Below, piece by piece: positions 55,063 to 64,000 of a stretch of 64,000 bases of DNA; the first letter of the stretch is position 1, and every line of letters starts with the position of its first letter. The stretch spans positions 1 to 64,000 of the forward strand of contig NZ_MSCW01000002.1 in NCBI RefSeq assembly GCF_001981305.1. Reading direction: 5' to 3'. The stretch is from Marinobacter lutaoensis (GTDB taxonomy: Bacteria > Pseudomonadota > Gammaproteobacteria > Pseudomonadales > Oleiphilaceae). Under the pieces are notes generated by a model. The model was not told where the DNA came from and made no database searches. It saw only the letters and a list, made by a program, of their open reading frames with translations. Both the position numbers and the translations under genes were made by a program.

Positions 55063-55548
55063 TCATGACCGGCGCCGAAACAGCAGGAACAGCCCCGTTG
55101 CCACCAGCAGGGCAAAGAAGATCGCCGTCCAGCCGGGAATGCTCAGCCCCAGGAACCGCCACACCACCTCGGCACAGTCCCCGGTCCCTTTCAGGGCGGT
55201 CTTCAGCACATCCAGCCAGGGCAGGACTTCCAGCATGTAATCCACGGACGGGCCGCAGGCGGGCACCTGATCCGGTGGCAGGCTCTGCAGCCACAACTGG
55301 CGACCGGCGACCCCCAGCCCGGCGCCCGCCGACAGCGCCAGCAGCAGACCGTACACCCGGATCCCCCAACCGCTGGGCCCGTGCAGGAACGCCAGCAGCG
55401 CCACCAGCCCCGCCCCCATGAAACCGAACCGTTGTAACCAGCACAGCGGGCAGGGCTCCAGGCCCATGATGTGTTCCATGTAGAAGGCCACCGCCAGCAG
55501 GGCGGCACAGACCAGGAAAATACCGGCAAACACCCATCGACTTGTCAA
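55063..55548 (-). CDS. dsbB: Disulfide bond formation protein B (DsbB/DsbH)
   Basis: A 161-residue four-helix inner-membrane quinone reductase that reoxidises DsbA. First periplasmic loop pair in EPCPLCWLQR, second loop cysteines in VPACGPSVDY and GTGDCAEVVW. TTG start at 55548 with GAGG eight bases upstream. Confidence 0.92.
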   Translation of the reverse strand: MTSRWVFAGIFLVCAALLAVAFYMEHIMGLEPCPLCWLQRFGFMGAGLVALLAFLHGPSGWGIRVYGLLLALSAGAGLGVAGRQLWLQSLPPDQVPACGPSVDYMLEVLPWLDVLKTALKGTGDCAEVVWRFLGLSIPGWTAIFFALLVATGLFLLFRRRS

Positions 55549-55668
55549 AGCAACACCTCAAGTGAAGAATTGAACCTGCAGCGAGGCAACGGGACTGCTA
55601 TCCTCAAACCGTTCCGGTTGCCCCCATGACGGGCCACTACACCCTAAACCCGGTAGAACTTCAAGCCT

Positions 55669-56109
55669 ATGACACGCCAGCCAAATCTGCTTCTGTCCCT
55701 GCTCATTCTCCTGTGCCTTGCCAGCGCCGCGCCCGCCCTGGCCCAGGACGACAACGAGGCAACGGAGGAGGACGCCCCCGGCATCACCGACTACATCGCC
55801 ATGGACCCGCCGTTCATCACGCACGTGGGGCAGCCAGGCCCCAAGGTGAGCTACCTGAAAGCGGCCGTGACCCTGCGGGCGAACCGGGCAACGACCCGGG
55901 CCGCCGTGGAGGCACACATGCCCCGGCTGCGCCACGAGCTGGTCATGCTGTTCGGTGAGCAGACGGACACCGATACCCTGACCACCCTGGCCGGACAGGA
56001 GGCGTTACGGGAAGAGGCGAAAAAGCGGATCAATCAGGTTCTGGAAGAGCAACGGACCGGCGAGGCCGTCACGGAAGTGCTGTTTACGGAGTTCGTGGTA
56101 CAAAAGTAA
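55669..56109 (+). CDS. FliL-like exported protein
   Basis: A 146-residue protein with a signal or anchor helix (LLLSLLILLCLASAAPALA) and a FliL-like stomatin-fold domain: YIAMDPPFITHV, VSYLKAAVTLRA, EEAKKRINQVLEEQ, VTEVLFTEFVVQ. True FliL sits in flagellar operons; this copy has none nearby, so it is a paralogue of unclear role. No strong ribosome site. Confidence 0.85.
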   Translation: MTRQPNLLLSLLILLCLASAAPALAQDDNEATEEDAPGITDYIAMDPPFITHVGQPGPKVSYLKAAVTLRANRATTRAAVEAHMPRLRHELVMLFGEQTDTDTLTTLAGQEALREEAKKRINQVLEEQRTGEAVTEVLFTEFVVQK

Positions 56110-56123
56110 GCCGGGCGGTGGGC

Positions 56124-56336
56124 TCAGGCGCTGCGGTAGAACCGGTCCCCCGGCTCTCTGTTTTCCCGGCTGGCCGCCTCGGCGTCTTCCCAGCCGGCTT
56201 CCCAGGCGGCCACCACCACGTCACCCCGGTATGGGCAGCGGTCCTTGCCCATGCCCATGCTCCCGGCCAGGTACCCCTGGCGGTAAGCCTTGTTCAACGC
56301 TTCCACGTCCCACCCAAGCTTCATGTCCCTGGCCAC
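56124..56336 (-). CDS. rmf: Ribosome modulation factor-like protein
   Basis: A 70-residue protein whose core matches RMF: AYRQGYLAGSMGMGKDRCPY followed by AWEAGWEDAEA. RMF drives 70S dimerisation in stationary phase. It is longer and far less basic than E. coli RMF (55 residues, strongly positive), so it may be a divergent subfamily. GTG start at 56336 has GGAGGG seven bases upstream. A TTGTGT-17-TAGGTT promoter lies just before. Confidence 0.78.
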   Translation of the reverse strand: MARDMKLGWDVEALNKAYRQGYLAGSMGMGKDRCPYRGDVVVAAWEAGWEDAEAASRENREPGDRFYRSA

Positions 56337-56415
56337 TGACGCGCCCTCCCGGTTGTCTGTTACAAAACCTAACAGGGCACGCCCCCGGACACAAACCGGG
56401 CTGGCGCATTCTGTG

Positions 56416-56455
56416 CGCCAGGCCCGATGCCGCTGTGATCGGGTCGAGCCTGGCG
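56416..56455. other. Stable stem-loop downstream of gshA
   Basis: Arms CGCCAGGC-CCGAT (56416-56428) and ATCGG (56438-56442), GCCTGGCG (56448-56455), preceded by a smaller GGCGCA/TGCGCC hairpin. No T-run follows on either strand. It begins a few bases after the gshA stop on the minus strand and may protect the 3' end or separate gshA from rmf. Confidence 0.5.
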
Positions 56456-56459
56456 GCGG

Positions 56460-58007
56460 TCAGCTGCGCAGGTAGTCGGCCAGAAACTGCTCGAACGGTG
56501 TGTCGTCCTCCGCCTCCAGCCGCGCCTGCTCCGCCAGGGAATCGCGGGCCATCTGTTCGAACTGTTGCTGCACCTCCGGCGCCAGGGGGTCGCGCCGCAG
56601 CGTCTGCTGGTGCTGACGCGACAGTTCCAGCACCCAGTCCCGATGCCCCAGGCCGGCGCCGCGCATGGCCTCCAGCACCCGTGCCGACGGCACGGCCTCG
56701 GCCAGCGTTTCGCGCTGAGCGGACAGGGCGTCGCGATAGGCACTGCCACCGCTCAGTGAATCCAGCTGATCCGCCAGGGGCGCCAGCTGCTCCAGCAGGC
56801 TGCCGGCGGCCTCGCGCACGTTCTGGTTCCGCCCCTGCCAGTGAATCGTCAGGGTCTCGTCCCGTCCGCGGGACACGACATCCTTGTAGGCATCATCCAG
56901 GCGTTCACACTCGGCATCGCAGATACGCGGGGAGTCGGACAACAGGCAGTCCAGCAGGAACAGGTCAAGGAAGTCGACCTGGCGGCGGCTGATGCCCACC
57001 GGCGAGAACGGGTCCAGGTCCAGGCAGCGGACCTCGATGTACTCGACACCCCGGGCATCCAGGGCCTGGATTGGCTTCTCGCCGCGCAGGGTGGTGCGTT
57101 TGGGTCGGATGCTGCTGTAGTACTCGTTCTCGATTTGCAGCACGCTGGTGTTGATCTGGATGAAGTCGTCGCCGCGCCGGGTGCCAATCGCCTCGTAGGG
57201 GGGCCAGGGGGTCTGGATTGCCCGCCCCAGGGTCTCGGTGTAGGTGCGCAGCTCGTTGAAACAGATGTTCAGGGAAGACTGGGCGTTGTTATGGTAGCCC
57301 AGGTCGCCCATGCGCAGTGAGGTGGCCCAGGCCCCGTAGAAGGTGCGGTCGTCGAACCGGGCCAGGTCATGCCGGACGCCGGCCACGAAGCTGGCATCCA
57401 GTGCCGGCGAGGCCCCGAACAGCAGCATCAGCAGCCAGCTGCGGCGCCGGAAGTTGCGGATCAGCCAGAAGTACTGGTCTGATTTGAAGTCCTTCAGCGG
57501 CTGGTCATTGCCCAGCAGGGCCTGCCAGTTGCGCCAGAAGCTGTCCGGCAGCGACAGGTTGTAGTGAACCCCTGCGATGCTCTGCATCACCCGGCCATAG
57601 CGCACCGCCAGTCCCTGCCGGTACACATGCTTGAGGTAGCCAATGTTGGAGCGGCCGTAGTTGGCGATGGGAATGCTGGGGTCACCGTCGAGCTCACAGG
57701 GCATGCTGGCGGCCCAGAGCACTTCGTCGCCCAGGTGCCGCTGCACGAAGCGGTGGATGTCCGAGAGTGCCGCCAGCACCGCTTCGGTGGAATCGCATAC
57801 CGGGGTGATCAGCTCCAGCAGCGCCTCGGAGTAGTCGGTAGTAATCCTGGGATGGGTCAGGGTCGAACCCAGAGCCTCGGGATGCGGCGTCTGGGCAATG
57901 AAGCCGTTGCCGTCGACCCGCAGCCCCTCCTTTTCGATTCCCTTGAGGAAGCCGTGCCAGTCGGAACGGCCAAACTGTCGAAATAGCGAATGGCGGGATT
58001 CAGCCAT
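56460..58007 (-). CDS. gshA: Glutamate-cysteine ligase
   Basis: A 515-residue proteobacterial type (GshA class I) enzyme, first step of glutathione synthesis. KGIEKEGLRVDGNGFIAQTP, ITTDYSEALLELITPV, QSIAGVHYNLSLPDSFW and YIEVRCLDLDPFSPVGI are typical. ATG at 58007 follows AGGAG at seven bases. Confidence 0.96.
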   Translation of the reverse strand: MAESRHSLFRQFGRSDWHGFLKGIEKEGLRVDGNGFIAQTPHPEALGSTLTHPRITTDYSEALLELITPVCDSTEAVLAALSDIHRFVQRHLGDEVLWAASMPCELDGDPSIPIANYGRSNIGYLKHVYRQGLAVRYGRVMQSIAGVHYNLSLPDSFWRNWQALLGNDQPLKDFKSDQYFWLIRNFRRRSWLLMLLFGASPALDASFVAGVRHDLARFDDRTFYGAWATSLRMGDLGYHNNAQSSLNICFNELRTYTETLGRAIQTPWPPYEAIGTRRGDDFIQINTSVLQIENEYYSSIRPKRTTLRGEKPIQALDARGVEYIEVRCLDLDPFSPVGISRRQVDFLDLFLLDCLLSDSPRICDAECERLDDAYKDVVSRGRDETLTIHWQGRNQNVREAAGSLLEQLAPLADQLDSLSGGSAYRDALSAQRETLAEAVPSARVLEAMRGAGLGHRDWVLELSRQHQQTLRRDPLAPEVQQQFEQMARDSLAEQARLEAEDDTPFEQFLADYLRS

Positions 58008-58075
58008 GGTTGACTCCTGCTTCGGCAACCACCGGATCATGCAGGCGGGTGCCGGTGAACAATCGGTACGGCGGC

Positions 58076-60397
58076 CTAGCGGCCGCCCTTGCGGGCCGAA
58101 GCCAGGGCCTGGGCCAGAGCGCCCGCCATGGCGCCCTGCGGGGCCTTTTGGCCTGCGGCGGCACGGCCTCCGGATTCGCGGCGCCCGCCCCGGCGTCCGC
58201 CGCTCCCCTCGGTTTTCTCGCCGGGTTGGTCATCCAGGCGCATGGACAGGCCGATACGCTTGCGCGGGATGTCCACCTCCATCACCTTCACCCGGACGAT
58301 ATCCCCGGCCTTGACCACATCCCGGGGGTCCTTGACGAAAGTGTGGGACAACGCCGAGATATGCACCAGTCCGTCCTGGTGAACGCCGATGTCGACAAAG
58401 GCACCAAAGTTGGTGACGTTGGTGACGGCGCCTTCCAGCACCATGCCGGGCTTGAGGTCATTGAGGGTTTCCACGCCCTCCTCGAAGCTGGCGAAGCGGA
58501 ATTCCGGTCGAGGGTCCCGGCCCGGCTTTTCCAGCTCGGCGATGATGTCCCGGACGGTGGGCAGGCCGAAACGTTCGGTCACATAGTCTTTCGGATCCAG
58601 TCCCCGTAGGAACTGGCTGTCGCCGATGATGTCCTCGACCCGTCGGTTGTTCCTGGCGGCGATGGCTTCCACCACGCCGTAGGCTTCCGGATGCACCGAG
58701 GAACGGTCCAGTGGGTTGTCGCCCCCGACGATGCGCAGGAAGCCCGCGGCCTGCTCGAAGGTCCGTTCGCCCAAGCGGGGCACCTTCAGCAGCTGCCGGC
58801 GGTTGCGGAACAGACCGTTCTGGTTGCGATAGTCCACGATGTTCTGGGCGATGCCCTGATTCAGACCGGACACCCGGGCCAGCAGCGGTACCGAGGCAGT
58901 ATTCAGGTCAACGCCGACAGCGTTAACGCAGTCTTCCACCACCGCGTCCAGGCTGCGCGACAGCTGCACCTGGGAGACGTCATGCTGGTACTGCCCCACC
59001 CCGATGGACTTGGGCTCGATCTTCACCAGTTCCGCCAGCGGGTCCTGCAGGCGCCGGGCAATGGAGACCGCACCACGGATGGTGACATCCAGGTCCGGCA
59101 GCTCCCGGGAGGCAAACTCGGAGGCGGAATACACCGAAGCGCCGGCTTCGTTCACCACGATTCGGGACAGCTTCAGCTCCGGGTAGCGCTTGCACAGATC
59201 CGCCACCAGCTTTTCGGTCTCGCGGGAGGCCGTGCCATTGCCGATGGCCACCAGCTCGATACGGTGCTGGCGGCACCAGGCAGCCAGCTGCTCGATGGCC
59301 GGGTCCCACTTGTTCTGAGGCGCGTGGGGGAAGATGGCGCCGTGACCGACCACCTGGCCGGTGCCGTCGATGATCGCCACCTTGACGCCGGTGCGCAGGC
59401 CCGGGTCCAGGCCCAGGGTCGGGCGCGGGCCGGCCGGCGCCGCCAGCAGCAGATCCTTGAGGTTGGCGGCGAAGACCTGGATGGCCTCGGCCTCGGCGGC
59501 CTCGCGCACCTGGGCCATCAAATCGGTCTCGATCTGGGTGGACAGCTTGACCCGCCAGGTCCAGCGCACCACCTCGGACAGCCAACGATCGGCGGCACGG
59601 CCATTGTCGCGGATGCGCCAGTGGGCCGCGATGCGCTGCTCGGCCGGGTGGGGCTGGCGCCGGTCGTCGTCTTCGTCACCCACCACAATACCGTAGCTCA
59701 GGATACCCTCGTTGCGGCCACGCAGGATGGCCAGGGCCCGGTGGGAAGGAATTTTCTTCAGCGGTTCGACATGATCGAAGTAGTCCCGGAACTTGGCGCC
59801 TTCGGTTTCCTTGCCTTCCACCACGGTGACCTTCAGCTTGCCCTCCCGCCAGATGAAATCCCGCAGGCTGCCCAGCAGTTCGGCGTCCTCGGCAAAGCGT
59901 TCCATCAGAATGTGGCGGGCGCCCTCGAGCGCTGCCTTGGCGTCGTCGATGCCGGCCTCGGCGTTGAGGTAGCCGGCCGCCGTCGCCTCCGGATCCAGGG
60001 TCGGATCGTCATAAAGCGCGTCGGCCAGGGGCTCCAGCCCCGCCTCGCGGGCGATCTGGGCCTTGGTCCGGCGCTTGGGCTTGTACGGCAGGTAGAGGTC
60101 CTCGAGCCGGTTCTTGGTATCGGCGTCCTCGATGCTGGCCCGCAGCTCGTCGGTCAGTTTGCCCTGCTCGTCAATGCTTTTGAGGATGGTGGCGCGACGG
60201 TCTTCCAGCTCCCGGAGATAACGCAGGCGCTCCTCCAGGGTCCGCAGCTGGCTGTCGTCCAGCGAGCCGGTCACCTCCTTCCGGTAACGGGCAATGAACG
60301 GGACCGTGGCCCCCTCGTCCAGCAGGGCGACCGTGGCATCCACTTGCTGCTCACGGATGCCGAGCTCTTCGGCGATACGGAGGGAAATACTCTTCAT
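58076..60397 (-). CDS. tex: Tex-family transcription accessory protein
   Basis: A 773-residue nucleic-acid-binding protein: Tex N domain ([21 protein letters not shown]), YqgF-like domain ([17 protein letters not shown]), helix-hairpin-helix region ([19 protein letters not shown]) and C-terminal S1 domain ([20 protein letters not shown]). The tail is Gly/Arg-rich. ATG at 60397 after AGAGG. Confidence 0.96.
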   Translation of the reverse strand: MKSISLRIAEELGIREQQVDATVALLDEGATVPFIARYRKEVTGSLDDSQLRTLEERLRYLRELEDRRATILKSIDEQGKLTDELRASIEDADTKNRLEDLYLPYKPKRRTKAQIAREAGLEPLADALYDDPTLDPEATAAGYLNAEAGIDDAKAALEGARHILMERFAEDAELLGSLRDFIWREGKLKVTVVEGKETEGAKFRDYFDHVEPLKKIPSHRALAILRGRNEGILSYGIVVGDEDDDRRQPHPAEQRIAAHWRIRDNGRAADRWLSEVVRWTWRVKLSTQIETDLMAQVREAAEAEAIQVFAANLKDLLLAAPAGPRPTLGLDPGLRTGVKVAIIDGTGQVVGHGAIFPHAPQNKWDPAIEQLAAWCRQHRIELVAIGNGTASRETEKLVADLCKRYPELKLSRIVVNEAGASVYSASEFASRELPDLDVTIRGAVSIARRLQDPLAELVKIEPKSIGVGQYQHDVSQVQLSRSLDAVVEDCVNAVGVDLNTASVPLLARVSGLNQGIAQNIVDYRNQNGLFRNRRQLLKVPRLGERTFEQAAGFLRIVGGDNPLDRSSVHPEAYGVVEAIAARNNRRVEDIIGDSQFLRGLDPKDYVTERFGLPTVRDIIAELEKPGRDPRPEFRFASFEEGVETLNDLKPGMVLEGAVTNVTNFGAFVDIGVHQDGLVHISALSHTFVKDPRDVVKAGDIVRVKVMEVDIPRKRIGLSMRLDDQPGEKTEGSGGRRGGRRESGGRAAAGQKAPQGAMAGALAQALASARKGGR

Positions 60398-60450
60398 GCA
60401 ACCTCTGTCGATAACGCGGGATTCAAGGTAACGGGGAAAGGTACAGCGGC

Positions 60451-62187
60451 TCACTTCCGCAAGCAAGCGGAGCGGTCGCGACTGTTCAGGAATTGCACGA
60501 GTTCGTCCCAGGGCATGGGCCGGGCATAGTAGTAACCCTGGACCTCGTCACAGTGCTGCTGGCGCAGGAATTCGAGCTGGGCCTCGGTTTCCACGCCCTC
60601 GGCCACCACACTCATCTGCAGGCTGTGGGCCAGGCTGATGATGGCCCGGATGATGTGTTCGGCATCCGGCGAATGTCCCAGGTCCTGGACGAAGGACTTG
60701 TCGATCTTGACCAGGGAAATGGGCAGATGCTGCAGGTTGCTCAGGGAGGAGAAGCCGGTACCGAAGTCGTCCAGAGCAAAGCTGATGCCCAACTGGTTCA
60801 GTTCCCTCAGGCATCGCTGGGCATATTCGGGATCGTGCATCATCGCACTTTCGGTCAGCTCCAGTTCCAGCAGGCTGGTGTCCACATTGGCGTTGAAGAT
60901 GATGCGGAAGATGGTCTCCGTCATCTTGCGGTCGTGGAACTGCCGAAACGACAGGTTGACGGCGAACACCAAGCCGGGAAAACCCAGCTCGTGGGCGTCC
61001 CGCAGGCGCTTGCAGGCCTGTTCGATCACCCAGTATCCGATCGGCACGATCAGGCCGCTGCGCTCGGCCACCGGGATGAACTCATCCGGCCCCACCAAGC
61101 CCCGCTGCGGGTGGTTCCAGCGCAGCAGGCACTCCACCCCTCGCACCGCTTCGGTCGCCAAGTCGATCCTGGGCTGGTAGTAAACTTCCAGCTCGCTGCC
61201 ACGCAGCGCATTGCGCAGGTCGGCTTCCAGGCGCAGCTGGTAGCCGGCGGAAATGTGCAGCTGCCGGTCATAGAAACGGTAGCTGGTGCCGGGGTCGCGT
61301 TTGGCCTCGAACATGGCCCGGTTGGCCCGACGCATGAGGTTGTCGGCGTTGTCGCCCGACTCCGGATAGGTGGCCACGCCCAGGCTGGCGTTCACCACCA
61401 CATTCTGGCCGTCCACGGTCAGCGGTTCGTCCAGCAGGCTGACCACCTTGCGGATGATCCGGGTGATGTCGAGGGAGTCCTCGACCCGCTCGACGATGAT
61501 CGCCAGCTCATCGCCGCCGATGCGCATCAGCGAATCCACCCGGCGCAGCGCGTGCCGCAGGCGCTCCGCCAGCTTGACCATCAGCTGGTCGCTTTTCTGG
61601 TAGCCGAAGGATTCGTTGATGCTGCGGAAATCGTCGACGTTCAGATCCAGCAGCGCCAGCCGCTGGCCGTTGCGCTCGGCCCGCAGCAGGGCCTGCTGCA
61701 GGCGGTCGAAGAACAAGTCCCGGTTGATGATGCCGGAGGCCACGTCGCCGCCAAGCTGGCCCTGGGCCGAGGCAAACAGGCGCTCCCGGTACCACAGGCA
61801 CTTGACCGCACGGACGAAACCCCAGCGGTCCAGCTGCTGGCGACACAGGTAGTCCGCCGCGCCCGCGGCCAGCAACGACGGTGCCCGAGCATCGGGCAAG
61901 TCCGCGCTCAGCGCCAGCACCGGCTTGTCGTCGCTGGCCACGGTCAGGTACTGGAGGAAGGAGGACTCGCTGCCGCTGTGGAAGGCGCAGTCCCAGACAA
62001 TGACATCGAACCGGGCGTTGCGGATCAGGTCGTCGCAGTCAATCAGATCGGGACACCAGGTGGCGTCCGGGTCCAGCTCCGGAGCCCCACGCAGCAGCGC
62101 TTCCAGCCAGAGGAAGTCAACATGGTGAGGTGTCAGCACCAGCACACGTAACTGATCTGGCCTCGACGTCTCCAGGGGCAGTGTCAT
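60451..62187 (-). CDS. GGDEF-EAL protein with degenerate receiver domain (FimX-like)
   Basis: A 578-residue soluble protein: receiver-like domain (about 12-130, with Asp in [10 protein letters not shown] but no standard Asp/Lys set), GGDEF domain (about 150-310, active site [15 protein letters not shown]), EAL domain (about 325-570). In the EAL domain the first motif reads ECLLRW rather than EALLRW, while [25 protein letters not shown] and VAEGVET are intact. The cyclase site is probably weak or inactive; phosphodiesterase activity may persist. FimX of Pseudomonas has a similar layout plus PAS. ATG at 62187 has no clear ribosome site. Confidence 0.9.
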   Translation of the reverse strand: MTLPLETSRPDQLRVLVLTPHHVDFLWLEALLRGAPELDPDATWCPDLIDCDDLIRNARFDVIVWDCAFHSGSESSFLQYLTVASDDKPVLALSADLPDARAPSLLAAGAADYLCRQQLDRWGFVRAVKCLWYRERLFASAQGQLGGDVASGIINRDLFFDRLQQALLRAERNGQRLALLDLNVDDFRSINESFGYQKSDQLMVKLAERLRHALRRVDSLMRIGGDELAIIVERVEDSLDITRIIRKVVSLLDEPLTVDGQNVVVNASLGVATYPESGDNADNLMRRANRAMFEAKRDPGTSYRFYDRQLHISAGYQLRLEADLRNALRGSELEVYYQPRIDLATEAVRGVECLLRWNHPQRGLVGPDEFIPVAERSGLIVPIGYWVIEQACKRLRDAHELGFPGLVFAVNLSFRQFHDRKMTETIFRIIFNANVDTSLLELELTESAMMHDPEYAQRCLRELNQLGISFALDDFGTGFSSLSNLQHLPISLVKIDKSFVQDLGHSPDAEHIIRAIISLAHSLQMSVVAEGVETEAQLEFLRQQHCDEVQGYYYARPMPWDELVQFLNSRDRSACLRK

Positions 62188-62330
62188 CAAACAGTGTCCA
62201 TTCAGGCGTATACGGCGGAGTCCATTCTAGGAATCATAGACGATACATGGCGAAGGTACAGCGTCGCCGGCTGTTGTAGAATGGTTGATCGTGTCATTTC
62301 AGCCGCTGATTCCACCCTGGTCCAAAATTT

Positions 62331-64000
62331 GTGAACAAGCTCAACCCCCGACAACGCGAAGCGGTCCGCTACGCCGACGGCCCCCTGCTGGTGCTGGCCG
62401 GGGCCGGCAGCGGGAAAACCAGCGTGATCACCCGCAAGATCGCCTACCTGATCGAGGAAATCGGGATTCCCGGACGGCACATCGCCGCCGTCACCTTCAC
62501 CAACAAGGCCGCCCGGGAAATGAAGGAACGGGTGGGCCGCATCGTCGAGCGCGACAAGGCCCGCGGCCTGATCGTCTCCACTTTCCATAACCTGGGTCTG
62601 AACATCATCCGCGAGGAACACCCGCATCTGGGCTACCATCCCGGCTTTTCCATCTTCGACGCGGAGGACGCCAAGGCCCTGCTGCAGGACCTGATGCTAC
62701 AGGAAGCCACCGCCGAGGCCGGCGACGAGCTGAACGACGTGCAGATGACCATTTCCGCCTGGAAAAACGCCATGCGCGGCCCGGAACAGGCCTTGAGCCG
62801 GGCCGCGGACGAACGGGAGCAGCGCATTGCGCGAGTCTACCAGCGTTACAACGAATACCTGAAGGCCTACAACGCGGTGGACTTCGACGATCTGATTCTG
62901 CTGCCGGTCCAGCTGTTCAGGAACTGTCCGGACGTGCTTGCCAAGTGGCGGCGCAAGATCCGCTACATGCTGGTGGACGAATACCAGGACACCAACCTGT
63001 GCCAGTACGAACTGGTGAAGCTGATCGTGGCCGAGCGGGCGGCCTTCACCGTGGTCGGCGATGACGACCAATCCATCTATGCCTGGCGGGGGGCCCGGCC
63101 GGAAAACCTGGCGCAGCTGAAGGAGGACTTCCCCAGCCTGAAAATCGTCAAGCTGGAACAGAACTACCGTTCCACCGGCCGCATCCTGCGCTGCGCCAAC
63201 ACCGTGATCGCCAACAACCCCCACGTGTTCGAGAAGGCGCTGTGGAGCGATCACACCATCGGTGAGGAAATCCGCATCATCCGCTGCCGCAACGAAGACG
63301 CCGAGGCGGAACGGATCGCCACCGAAATCCTCGACCACAAGCTGAAGAACGGGCTGGCGTTCCGGGACTTCGCCGTCCTGTACCGGGGCAACCATCAGTC
63401 CCGTCTGCTGGAGATGAAACTGCAGGCGTATCAGATTCCCTACCGGATGTCCGGCGGCCAGTCGTTCTTCGCCAAGAACGAAATCAAGGACGCCATGGCC
63501 TACTTGCGACTGCTGATCAACCCGGACGACGACGCCGCCTTCCTGCGGGTGGTGAACGTCCCCCGCCGGGAAATCGGCCCGCGCACCCTGGAGCAGCTGA
63601 GCCACTATGCCCGGGCCCGGGAGGTCAGCCTGTTCCGGGCCCTCGGCGATCTGGGAGCCGAAGCCCACGTGACCGAAAAGGGGCTGGACCGCCTGCGGCG
63701 ATTCGCCCACTGGGTGCAGAAGACCTGCGAGCGCCTGTATCAGGAAGATCCGGTGCCGGTGATCAAGCAGCTGTTCACCGACATCGAGTACGAGGAGTGG
63801 CTGCACCAGCATTCCGGCAGTCCCAAGCAGGCGGAGCGGCGCATGGAGAACATCTGGTACCTGGTGGAGTCGATCCGGCGCATGCTCGACGACGGCAAGG
63901 GCACCGCCGACGAGATCGGCATCGAGGACGCCATCAGCCGGCTGGTGCTGCGGGACATGATGGAGCAGCGAGAGGAGGAGGACGACAGCGACAAGGTCCA
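62331..64000 (+). CDS. rep: ATP-dependent DNA helicase Rep (3' end outside window)
   Basis: The first 556 codons of a UvrD-family helicase. LNPRQREAVRYADGPLLVLA, Walker A AGAGSGKTSVITRK, FTNKAAREMKERVG, STFHNLGLNIIREE, DEYQDTNLCQYELVKLI, GDDDQSIYAWRGARPENL and YRSTGRIL align closely with Rep rather than UvrD. The frame is open to the window end. GTG at 62331 lacks a Shine-Dalgarno; a TAGAAT -10-like box is at 62277-62282. A 17-codon frame from ATG 62281 ends in a TGA overlapping the GTG, which could couple initiation. Confidence 0.95.
   Translation, partial: MNKLNPRQREAVRYADGPLLVLAGAGSGKTSVITRKIAYLIEEIGIPGRHIAAVTFTNKAAREMKERVGRIVERDKARGLIVSTFHNLGLNIIREEHPHLGYHPGFSIFDAEDAKALLQDLMLQEATAEAGDELNDVQMTISAWKNAMRGPEQALSRAADEREQRIARVYQRYNEYLKAYNAVDFDDLILLPVQLFRNCPDVLAKWRRKIRYMLVDEYQDTNLCQYELVKLIVAERAAFTVVGDDDQSIYAWRGARPENLAQLKEDFPSLKIVKLEQNYRSTGRILRCANTVIANNPHVFEKALWSDHTIGEEIRIIRCRNEDAEAERIATEILDHKLKNGLAFRDFAVLYRGNHQSRLLEMKLQAYQIPYRMSGGQSFFAKNEIKDAMAYLRLLINPDDDAAFLRVVNVPRREIGPRTLEQLSHYARAREVSLFRALGDLGAEAHVTEKGLDRLRRFAHWVQKTCERLYQEDPVPVIKQLFTDIEYEEWLHQHSGSPKQAERRMENIWYLVESIRRMLDDGKGTADEIGIEDAISRLVLRDMMEQREEEDDSDKV

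Noticed and set aside
1..64000. tRNA, rRNA, CRISPR, insertion sequences, prophage
   Set aside because: No cloverleaf with TTCRA arm, no repeat-spacer pattern, no transposase or phage structural gene was found on reading both strands.

Overview
The window is high-GC, densely coded DNA from a gammaproteobacterium. Gene order points to the Pseudomonas/Marinobacter side of the class, and several protein families (DUF2789, RpoE/ChrR, PlpD-like patatin, AlgZ/AlgR, AlgQ) fit a Marinobacteraceae-like organism. This placement is inferred from remembered synteny, not from a search. No rRNA, tRNA, CRISPR array, insertion sequence or prophage was seen.

Layout. 1-5930: the 3' end of an unknown gene, divergent speE/speA (polyamines), an AraC-type regulator, and an ECF sigma/ChrR anti-sigma pair (singlet-oxygen type) with its own candidate promoter. 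5942-18608: tcdA, a CPA1-type antiporter, a quinone-reductase-like dehydrogenase, a thioesterase with a membrane-anchored SMP-30-like protein, the esterase ybfF, a 30-codon microprotein with a perfect Shine-Dalgarno and its own hairpin, a second AraC regulator fused translationally to a cardiolipin synthase, a GntR regulator, and a PlpD-type (type Vd) patatin behind a small partner gene. 18756-23681: a candidate operator before a small exported protein, a BvgS-like sensor kinase, DUF2789 and a diguanylate cyclase.

23705-43684 is a Pseudomonas-like core block: xerC, DUF484, dapF, lysA, lptM, cyaA, argH, algZ, algR, hemC-hemD-hemX-hemY, a flavin reductase and ubiD. It is interrupted between cyaA and argH by a two-gene type VI secretion style island: a Tle1/DUF2235 lipase and a DUF2931 immunity-like lipoprotein, followed by a decayed copy of the lipase 3' end.

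43746-54960 holds rho, a molybdenum-cofactor cluster (moaB, moeA, moaD, moaE, mobA) lying between rho and trxA, then ppx, an ABC-F ATPase, two small genes, an FKBP lipoprotein and algQ. 55063-64000 carries dsbB, an orphan FliL-like protein, a ribosome-modulation-factor-like gene, gshA, tex, a GGDEF-EAL protein with a degenerate receiver, and the 5' part of rep.

Most of the window is housekeeping. The accessory content worth attention is the Tle1 island with its remnant, the 30-aa microprotein, the palindrome-controlled exported protein next to an orphan kinase, and the type Vd patatin operon.
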